Positions 1-5,307 of a DNA stretch of 5,307 bases are shown one piece after another. The notes beneath the pieces were generated by a model. That model had not been told where the DNA came from and searched no databases. It was given only the letters and a program-made list of their open reading frames with translations. Positions within the stretch are counted from its first letter, which is position 1. The number at the start of each line of letters is the position of its first letter. This DNA is from CAZKBP01 sp964551015 (GTDB taxonomy: Bacteria > Bacteroidota > Bacteroidia > Cytophagales > Microscillaceae), in the NCBI GenBank assembly GCA_964551015.1, contig CAZKBP010000088.1:1-5307 (forward strand), given 5' to 3'. Position numbers and translations under genes: made by a program.

Positions 1-1132
1 TTTGAGCTTTGAAGCTACTTTGCAGTAATGGAGACTGACTGCGAAGTGCTTCGGTTTCCTCCTCAGAGTCGCTTTGCAGGGCTTCGGATTTACTTCGCAG
101 TTCTTTGGGTCGGCTGAAGTGGAGCGAAGCGGGCTTCAAAGTACTTTGCTTCGCGCTTTTGGCTACTTTGACTTTTTGGACTTGGAAAATGGGGGGTGGA
201 TTGCAGTGCCTGGCAGTACTTCGCGGATTACTGCGAAGTGGCTGTGAATTGAGCTTTGAGCTACTTCGCAGTGCTTCGGCACCTGCTTTGAAGTACTGTG
301 CAGTACTTTGCAGTTGTTTGGTTCTTTCTTCTTCGGCTTGCACTTCGCGGTCTTGGGCGGAGCTGCGCTTGAAGTGCCAGATAAAAAGCTGACAGAGTAC
401 AAAAAACACTTCAAAGCTACCAAACCAGTATTGGTATTCTCGCTGATTTTGCTGGTCGGTAGTGCGAAGTTGGTTTAACTCCTGATCCTTCTCCTCCCGA
501 AGCTGAGCCAGTTCGGCTTCGCGCTTTTGGATTTGAGACAAGCCTTCTGCGGAGAGGACTTTGGCCGTTTCGCCCCGACCGAGCCAGCGGATTTCCTTGT
601 AGGCATCCGAGCTTTGGATGTCGGCGATCTGGGCTTCCTTGGCTTTGATCTGGGTATTGTAGCTGCTCTCCAAAGCAGTGATCTCTTCGGGATGGCTGCC
701 CATTTCCTCACCCCCAGAGATGGAAGCATAAAAAGAAAAAGCACTGATGACGAGCGTGAGCAAAATCAGAACTGGCTCGTACTCACGGGGGCGGGCAAAG
801 GCCTTCTGCAAAGTAATAGAGTAGAAATGGTATTTGAGGACTTCAATCAGAAATAGCACCAGTAGGGTCAAGGTCAGGCGCAGATCAGCGAGCTGGAAGC
901 GGACGGCAAGCAAGCCGTCGAGGTAATGGTAGGAGCTGTAAGCACTCAATCCCTGCATCAGAAAGGAGAGGCCAAGGGCGAGGAAGAAAAGCACCCGGTA
1001 GGTATCAAAATACTCCCGAGGCTCGGTATCCTGCTGGAAACGAGCAATCAAGGCTTCCTTGTGGAAGCGGCGCATCCGCGTGGGTTCGGGACGGCTGTAT
1101 TTGTGAGCGAGGTTTTGGTAAGGGTTTTTCAA
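1..1132 (-). CDS. Four-helix membrane protein with coiled coil and LRS-repeat tail (partial, C-terminus off window)
   Basis: The frame is open for 377 codons from a TTG at 1132 to the window edge, with no stop. The TTG lies two bases after the TAA of the preceding gene in an A-rich leader. An in-frame TGA at 1159-1157 limits extension, and the first ATG is at 1075 (residue 20). Hydrophobic segments lie near residues 45-62, 84-105, 119-138 and 236-254. Residues 150-232, between helices 3 and 4, are charged and Gln/Glu/Ala-rich and look like a coiled coil. After helix 4 comes a basic, Ser-rich tail with repeated LRS or LQS triplets. I do not recognise the family. The predicted location is the inner membrane. 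Its place at the end of a replication-type operon would fit a plasmid maintenance or transfer role, but that is inference. The reading frame itself is well supported; the exact start is less certain. Confidence 0.75.
   Translation of the reverse strand, partial: MKNPYQNLAHKYSRPEPTRMRRFHKEALIARFQQDTEPREYFDTYRVLFFLALGLSFLMQGLSAYSSYHYLDGLLAVRFQLADLRLTLTLLVLFLIEVLKYHFYSITLQKAFARPREYEPVLILLTLVISAFSFYASISGGEEMGSHPEEITALESSYNTQIKAKEAQIADIQSSDAYKEIRWLGRGETAKVLSAEGLSQIQKREAELAQLREEKDQELNQLRTTDQQNQREYQYWFGSFEVFFVLCQLFIWHFKRSSAQDREVQAEEERTKQLQSTAQYFKAGAEALRSSSKLNSQPLRSNPRSTARHCNPPPIFQVQKVKVAKSAKQSTLKPASLHFSRPKELRSKSEALQSDSEEETEALRSQSPLLQSSFKAQ
17..314. repeat. Scattered 10-bp word ACTTYGCAGT in both orientations
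   Basis: ACTTCGCAGT occurs at 92-101 and 263-272. Its reverse complement ACTGCGAAGT occurs at 38-47 and 230-239. The variant ACTTTGCAGT occurs at 17-26 and 305-314, and degenerate forms lie between them. All six lie in the tail of the membrane-protein gene. In the coding frame both orientations read as Leu-Arg-Ser (CTT CGC AGT or CTG CGA AGT) and the variant reads Leu-Gln-Ser, so the word keeps its reading phase. Confidence 0.7.
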
Positions 1133-1134
1133 GT

Positions 1135-1440
1135 TTAGTTTTGGTTTGGAATATTTTCAAAATCTAAGTTGAGTTGTCTTTGGGGATCAATCCCGTAGGC
1201 CTGCTGGTGTGCCCGGAGCTTCTTCCTGGCTTGCTGACAACGGTACTTGTCCAGCTTACGGAGTCTGCGCCTCAGCACCGTGCCCCGACTATACAGATGA
1301 GGGAAGTAGACCAGCATCACGCCGTTGCGGCCACAGATGCACTTGCCCTCGGCATTGAGGACGGCCTGGCAAACTTGCCCTCGGAACTGAGGGGCGGTCA
1401 GGCGATCGCCCAGATAGATGTAGGTGCGTACTTGGTTCAT
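1135..1440 (-). CDS. Conserved hypothetical protein, 101 aa
   Basis: The gene has an ATG start at 1440 and a TAA stop at 1137-1135. The membrane-protein gene begins two bases later, so the two are probably co-transcribed and translationally coupled. The first half (residues 4-46) is strand-rich, with the motifs IYLGDRLT, QFRGQVCQAVL and GKCICGRNGVMLVYF; Cys24, Cys34 and Cys36 are present. The second half (residues 52-85) is strongly basic and probably helical (TVLRRRLRKLDKYRCQQARKKLRAHQQ), which could bind nucleic acid. The overall look is of a small protein carried on Bacteroidota mobile elements, but I cannot name a family or function. The short Cys-x-Cys spacing is insufficient to claim a metal site. 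Confidence 0.75.
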   Translation of the reverse strand: MNQVRTYIYLGDRLTAPQFRGQVCQAVLNAEGKCICGRNGVMLVYFPHLYSRGTVLRRRLRKLDKYRCQQARKKLRAHQQAYGIDPQRQLNLDFENIPNQN

Positions 1441-1536
1441 CCTTTGGTCTTGATTGGTTTGGACTTGGCTCTGGGGCGGACAGAACAGGGCTTAACCTTG
1501 GCTTTGCTATGCTTTTGCGGTGGCTTTGGCTTGAAG

Positions 1537-2902
<1,366 letters not shown>

Positions 2903-2906
<4 letters not shown>

Positions 2907-3142
2907 AGTTTGCTAAGGTGATAGAGGTAATTTTGAAATTGCTTGTCGAGCCATTGCTCTAATGCTTTTTGTTCGCCGGGTTGGAGGCAGTTGTAATAAA
3001 ATTGAATGGGATCAAAGTCTCTCTGGATGAATGTTTTGTGGAGTATTTCTCCTTTTTCTTCTCCAAATATCTCTTTAAACCGATCACGATTGAGGCCAGA
3101 GGTGAATATTCCTATGATTTTGAAAGCGTGTTTGGCAAGCAT
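2903..3142 (-). CDS. Hypothetical protein, 79 aa, coupled to the initiator gene
   Basis: The gene runs from ATG 3142 to TGA 2905-2903, which overlaps the initiator ATG as ATGA and implies translational coupling and a shared role in replication or its control. The sequence is mixed helical, with KIIGIFTSGLNRDRFKEIFGEEKG near residues 8-31. Aromatic and Gln-rich segments (QFYYNCL, QWLDKQFQNYLYHL) follow to the C-terminus. There is no signal peptide, membrane segment or known motif. I do not recognise the family. The start is preceded by an A-rich leader rather than a Shine-Dalgarno site, as is usual in Bacteroidota. Confidence 0.65.
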
Positions 3143-3156
3143 ATTTGAATTTTAGG

Positions 3157-3206
3157 ATTGGTTTTCCAATATATCTTATTCACATATTTGAGTGTTTGAA
3201 TTCAAA
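3157..3206. promoter_or_regulatory. Two short palindromes between the 109-aa and 79-aa genes
   Basis: ATTGG-TTTT-CCAAT (3157-3170) is a perfect 5-bp inverted repeat 14 bases before the 79-aa start. TTTGAATTCAAA (3195-3206) is a perfect 12-bp palindrome just past the stop of the 109-aa gene. They could be operator sites or weak mRNA hairpins tuning the downstream genes. No matching copies were seen elsewhere in the window. Confidence 0.3.
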
Positions 3207-3209
3207 AAG

Positions 3210-3539
3210 CTACACCCTTTCGTGGTGCAATTCTGCTTCTCTAACGATCTCTTCCATTGCTTCTAGCACTTCCCAATCTTGGGTGTGTTTGTTCCGAACC
3301 CGATACGATCTTTCCTTCCCAATACCCTTGGTGGTATAGAGGACGACTCCGTAAGAATTAGGAAATTTTGGGTGTCTGATTACTCTTTCTAACCTTTTTT
3401 GAAACTCTATTTTAGCTTCTTCTTTGGCTTCTTCTCGTCGCTGGTAGAGCGATTGAATGATCTCAGGTATCCTTTGGATTTGCATTCTGGGAGACATTGT
3501 ATCCAAAAATTTTTGAATTTGTTCATCCAATTTTTTCAT
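3210..3539 (-). CDS. Hypothetical charged protein, 109 aa
   Basis: The gene has ATG 3539 and TAG 3212-3210 and is the first gene of the minus-strand run, divergent from the XRE repressor gene. Residues 1-52 are predicted helical and highly charged (IQKFLDTMSPRMQIQ, then a Glu/Arg/Lys-rich helix), possibly a coiled coil. The middle (residues 54-80) is strand-like (PKFPNSYGVVLYTTKGIG, with ERSYRVRNKHTQDW). The end is helical (VLEAMEEIVREAELHHE). There is no recognisable domain. Position and divergent control suggest an early gene of the replication module, perhaps repressed by the adjacent XRE protein. Function is unknown. Confidence 0.7.
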   Translation of the reverse strand: MKKLDEQIQKFLDTMSPRMQIQRIPEIIQSLYQRREEAKEEAKIEFQKRLERVIRHPKFPNSYGVVLYTTKGIGKERSYRVRNKHTQDWEVLEAMEEIVREAELHHERV

Positions 3540-3553
3540 AAATCTTATCTTTT

Positions 3554-3585
3554 GTTGACGAAAATAGTAAAATATATTATATTTG
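3554..3585 (+). promoter_or_regulatory. Candidate Bacteroidota-type promoter for the XRE gene
   Basis: TATATTTG at 3578-3585 matches the Bacteroidota -7 element TAnnTTTG exactly. GTTG at 3554-3557, a near match to the -33 TTTG, lies 20 bases upstream, within the usual 19-21. Transcription would begin near 3592 and leave a leader of about 100 bases before the ATG at 3694. The surrounding region 3540-3693 is AT-rich and must also hold the promoter of the divergent operon, for which I see no convincing match. Confidence 0.4.
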
Positions 3586-3663
3586 TATCGTATGTTGGGT
3601 ACCTTACTCAGCGCAAATAAAGCAAATATCTGGCTTTTATTAAAATATATTGCTCATAAATCT

Positions 3664-3675
3664 GATTTTAAAATC
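3664..3675. promoter_or_regulatory. Palindrome GATTTTAAAATC, possible repressor operator
   Basis: This perfect 12-bp palindrome lies 18 bases upstream of the XRE start codon, in the divergent control region. A dimeric XRE repressor could bind it for autoregulation, but no second copy was found, so this is suggestive only. Confidence 0.3.
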
Positions 3676-3693
3676 GAAATCTGTTGTAACTGT

Positions 3694-4101
3694 ATGCAAA
3701 AGACTGTCAATAAAAGAATTACAGAGTTGAGGGAAAGCCTAAAGATGAACAAGGCAGATTTTGCCAGATTGGTCGGTCTTTCTTCCTCTCATCTCTCAAT
3801 GGTAGAAAAAGATACGAGTCGTCCTTCTTTTGATGTTCTTCACTCGATTGCATCAAAAATTCCTAGACTTAATTTATATTGGCTGATGTTGGGGAGGGGA
3901 AAGATGTTTTTGGATACTGAGGATGAGGAGGAAATCGTTGAATTGGTTAGGAAACCTGAACCTGAAACGGATGCGCTTCATGAAGGAATTTATAGCATTT
4001 TGCTGGCGGATAGAGATCGGGAGCTGGAGCTTTATCGTGAGCGAGAGAGGCGCTATCAGGAGAAGGAGGATAAGCTCTTGGAAGCCTTGACAAAGCACTA
4101 G
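3694..4101 (+). CDS. XRE-family helix-turn-helix regulator, 135 aa
   Basis: This is a DNA-binding repressor of the phage-repressor type. Residues 5-56 form the five-helix XRE/Cro domain: VNKRITELRESLKMN, then KADFARLVGLSSSHLSMVEK containing the helix-turn-helix, then RPSFDVLHSIASKI. The next segment (LNLYWLMLGRGKMFL, residues 59-73) matches the conserved tail of Bacteroidota phage-like repressors, usually of the form NxxWLLtGkGeMF. Residues 74-92 are an acidic linker. Residues 95-135 are a charged helix (DRDRELELYRERERRYQEKE) suited to a coiled-coil dimer. There is no LexA-type peptidase domain. The ATG at 3694 is chosen over an upstream in-frame TTG because the extension has no family resemblance and overlaps the candidate promoter. 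The gene diverges from the replication operon and probably controls it. Confidence 0.9.
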   Translation: MQKTVNKRITELRESLKMNKADFARLVGLSSSHLSMVEKDTSRPSFDVLHSIASKIPRLNLYWLMLGRGKMFLDTEDEEEIVELVRKPEPETDALHEGIYSILLADRDRELELYRERERRYQEKEDKLLEALTKH

Positions 4102-4324
4102 GGCAACTGAAGTAAGGCCGTTTGGTCACCTTGTTTCTTGGGTTATCATTCCTGCATAGAAATCGGTGGCTTATTCGGTTGCCCTAATCCTCGCGAAAGA
4201 GGAAAAAACGGCTGATATATTCTGTTATTAAAACTACGAGAGGCAGGTTCCACCCCTTCCGGGTGTACTAGAAAGTAAAATAACAGATATGTTGGCCTTG
4301 CAGAATGACTGTAGGGCTTTTTTT
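4099..4324 (+). ncRNA. Candidate structured RNA / 3' UTR of the XRE transcript, unrecognised family
   Basis: The block contains four successive stems. Arm 1 pairs TAGGGCAACTGAA (4099-4111) with TTCGGTTGCCCTA (4174-4186), 13 bp with one G-U; inner pairs include TTTCT (4134-4138) with AGAAA (4158-4162). Hairpin 2 is CCTC/GAGG at 4189-4202. Arm 3 pairs 4210-4229 with 4279-4297 over 19 bp with one bulged base and four G-U pairs. It encloses CACCC-CTTCC-GGGTG (4251-4265). The last stem is the terminator. The many G-U pairs suggest selection on RNA rather than DNA. Arm 1 begins in the XRE stop codon, and no separate promoter is evident, so it may be processed from the XRE mRNA. It does not match tmRNA, RNase P or SRP RNA by eye. 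Confidence 0.5.
4295..4324 (+). terminator. Rho-independent terminator
   Basis: GCCTTGCAG (4295-4303) pairs with CTGTAGGGC (4309-4317), nine pairs including two G-U, around the loop AATGA, and is followed by seven Ts (4318-4324). It ends plus-strand transcription from the XRE gene and the structured region. Three of its bases overlap the base of the preceding long hairpin. Confidence 0.85.
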
Positions 4325-4518
4325 ATGCCTACCTTAAAGCTGTTTTCTGCTCTCTTTCCGTGGATTTTGTGATTTCTATTGGCTACGAACTTAGCTCAGA
4401 GGCTTATTCTGGTCAGTGATTGAGTCGGTGACCCTCTCTCTGATTCGATGTCCCCTGCCTGTTTTTGGAGGTTTTGGCGTGATTAGGGTGGACTCGGTGG
4501 TTTGCTTGGTGTCCCTCT
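4325..4518. other. Non-coding stretch with two imperfect direct repeats
   Basis: No gene is visible between the terminator and the WGR remnant. GAGTCGGTG (4422-4430) recurs as GACTCGGTG (4491-4499), and GGTGACCCTCTCT (4427-4439) recurs as GGTGTCCCTCTCT (4508-4520). The remainder shows no recognisable feature and may be decayed coding DNA. Confidence 0.4.
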
Positions 4519-4833
4519 CTATGGTTGATATTCTAAAATTTGTTTCAAAGGAATATTTGTCAAATCGTCAGATTCCATATATCCTTTCCTGATTTTCTCC
4601 TTAATAAGTTTCTCTACTTCTTTGGAGCATTCATTTTTTGTTGAAAATTCTTCTTCATTACTTCGTCCTTCAGTTCCAATTTTATGCCATTAAACAGAAT
4701 ATTTTTCGTCAAAATGTTCAATAGTCCAAAATTTATTTGAGTTGCATATTTGTTTAACAAATATTCTTCTAATTTTTAGGTTACTAAATATTTTCCCTGT
4801 CCTTATCGTCTGTATGTAGTCATATTCTGGCCG
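4519..4833 (-). pseudogene. WGR-domain protein remnant with in-frame stop
   Basis: On the minus strand one frame reads IRRIFVKQICNSNKFWTIE, then HFDEKYSV, a TAA at 4692-4690, then WHKIGTEGRSNEEEFSTK, and KLIKEKIRKGYMES, ending at TAG 4521-4519. This follows the WGR domain pattern: the KFW..I strand, a W-G-R-I-G-T core (here WHKIGT), an EF.T/S..E helix and an EK..KGY ending. The WGR domain is a nucleic-acid-associated domain of PARPs and bacterial MolR-like proteins. The stop falls where an ordinary residue precedes the W of the core; one C-to-T change from CAA would produce it. No start codon is present before an upstream stop at 4836-4834, and the signature Gly-Arg of the core is His-Lys. 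The gene is therefore probably dead. Sequencing error or stop readthrough is less likely. Confidence 0.75.
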
Positions 4834-4895
4834 CTAACAGCCTGGCTATGAGCCGTATCCCGGAGGGTATTGCGTATAGGTGTGGTTGTTGCCAG
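4827..4895. repeat. 69-nt imperfect hairpin element between the WGR remnant and the DUF5655 gene
   Basis: CTGGC (4827-4831) pairs with GCCAG (4891-4895). After a four-base bulge CGCT, AACAGCC (4836-4842) pairs with GGTTGTT (4884-4890). After an internal loop, CTATGAGC (4846-4853) pairs with GCGTATAG (4872-4879) with one mismatch, and CCC/GGG closes the loop GGA. Two helices separated by bulges around a GTTAG-type core recall integron attC sites, but the box consensus is imperfect. It might also be a small repetitive palindromic element. Confidence 0.4.
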
Positions 4896-4897
4896 TT

Positions 4898-5284
4898 TTA
4901 TATTGATTTTTCGTACGCCTCCTTAATCCATTCGATCAATTCCGCGTCAATTTCAGATTCATTTGACAATCGCACTCTGTGAGTGCACATAGTTCCAAAT
5001 GGTCCTGAGTTCTCCAATCTTTCCGTAGTAGGTTTGTCCTGTAATTTTAATCCCAAATCAATCCGAGTTTTTGTTGCAGGCTTAATTAGAACAAATTGTC
5101 TCTTACGAATAATGCTTACGCTTCCTTTTTTTGGGGTGATGGTTACATCATTTCCTAGGGAATTTACATAAGAGATGAGACGATCATAAATCGGTTTAAG
5201 CGTCTCTTTTCCTATATACTGCGCTGCAATTAAATCTTCGGCAGCGCTGTCTTTGTTACTACCGACCAAAAGTGTACCACCCAT
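4898..5284 (-). CDS. DUF5655-domain protein, N-terminally truncated
   Basis: Residues 18-126 carry the full DUF5655 pattern: DLIAAQYIGKETLKPIYDRL, NDVTITPKKGSVSIIRKRQF, KPATKTRIDLGLKL, GPFGTMCTHRVRL and a final helix ELIEWIKEAYEKS. Family members often carry a DUF4287 domain before it, giving about 190-200 aa. Here the first eleven or so residues (MGGTLLVGSNK) are encoded by repeat DNA rather than family sequence, and the frame stays open to the window edge at 5307. The front of the gene was therefore probably replaced by an insertion. The biochemical role of DUF5655 is not established. The product may still be made from the ATG at 5284 inside the repeat, but it is probably a non-functional remnant or half-protein. 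Confidence 0.75.
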   Translation of the reverse strand: MGGTLLVGSNKDSAAEDLIAAQYIGKETLKPIYDRLISYVNSLGNDVTITPKKGSVSIIRKRQFVLIKPATKTRIDLGLKLQDKPTTERLENSGPFGTMCTHRVRLSNESEIDAELIEWIKEAYEKSI

Positions 5285-5303
5285 GCCGAATAAAAGTGTA
5301 CCA
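5262..5303. mobile_element. Two 18-bp direct repeats, likely the end of an IS21-like element
   Basis: CCGACCAAAAGTGTACCA (5262-5279) and CCGAATAAAAGTGTACCA (5286-5303) differ at two bases and are 24 bp apart. IS21-family elements carry multiple short repeats at their ends, and GTGTACCA-type repeats resemble those. The element would lie to the right of the window, with a possible terminal TG at 5254-5255. No transposase is in view, so the call rests on the repeats and on the truncation of the gene they enter. Confidence 0.45.
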
Positions 5304-5307
5304 GTAA

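Noticed and set aside
105..1138. Plus-strand and alternative minus-strand frames of 70-109 codons
   Set aside because: They overlap the long minus-strand membrane-protein frame, which has coherent helices and a coiled coil. The others are low-complexity shadows.
1437..1536. Lys/Pro-rich frame ending in an ATGA overlap with the 101-aa gene
   Set aside because: It has no start codon after the initiator stop and its composition is that of a shifted reading of the initiator tail. The overlap is probably chance.
3157..3212. Promoter with TATATTGG for the 79-aa gene
   Set aside because: It has one mismatch to TAnnTTTG, and the nearest TTTG is about 29 bases away, outside the usual spacing.
3583..3693. 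37-codon N-terminal extension of the XRE gene from a TTG
   Set aside because: The extension does not resemble the family, and the TTG is part of the candidate -7 promoter element.
4099..4324. Retron msr-msd RNA, tmRNA, RNase P RNA or SRP RNA
   Set aside because: There is no adjacent reverse transcriptase and none of the conserved cores of these RNAs was seen.
4850..4885. Group II intron domain V (GAGCCGTAT start)
   Set aside because: The second half of the domain V helix and its GAAA loop are absent, and no reverse transcriptase is nearby.

Overview
The window most likely comes from a member of the Bacteroidota, possibly the Saprospira/Cytophaga side of the phylum, and represents an accessory or mobile replicon rather than core chromosome. 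The reasons are a promoter-like TAnnTTTG element, A-rich leaders in place of Shine-Dalgarno sequences, a Bacteroidota-style helix-turn-helix replication protein, and a phage-type XRE repressor. The sequence is draft quality. Ten Ns (2200-2209) next to a 50-base C tract mark an unresolved assembly gap inside the main gene.

Positions 1-3539 hold a minus-strand gene run. In transcription order it contains a 109-aa hypothetical gene (3539-3210), a 79-aa hypothetical gene (3142-2903) and a replication-initiator-like gene (2906-1537). The 79-aa gene overlaps the initiator gene by ATGA, and the initiator gene is split by the gap and frameshifted only because the gap length is arbitrary. A 101-aa conserved hypothetical gene (1440-1135) and a four-helix membrane protein with a coiled coil (from 1132) follow; the latter runs off the left edge. 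The membrane protein lacks an ATG near its likely start and is open to the window edge, so a routine ORF call misses it.

The most notable structure lies inside the initiator gene. Seven tandem 15-bp repeats (2456-2560), two of which carry DnaA-box-like 9-mers, sit directly beside an AT-rich block with its own 15-bp periodicity (2409-2453). This is the layout of an origin embedded in its own initiator gene, as in the lambda O gene.

Positions 3540-3693 are a divergent control region. A plus-strand XRE repressor gene follows (3694-4101). Directly after it, starting in its stop codon, is a 226-nt block that folds into four successive hairpins and ends in an intrinsic terminator (4099-4324). It is either a highly structured 3' UTR or an unrecognised small RNA.

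The right end (4325-5307) looks like decayed accessory DNA. It has a WGR-domain pseudogene with an in-frame stop, a 69-nt hairpin element between genes, and the DUF5655 half of a two-domain protein. The front of that gene is replaced by two 18-bp repeats resembling IS21-type terminal repeats at the window edge.

Together the genes suggest a replication module under a phage-like repressor, an adjoining module of unknown role, and a flank modified by mobile DNA.
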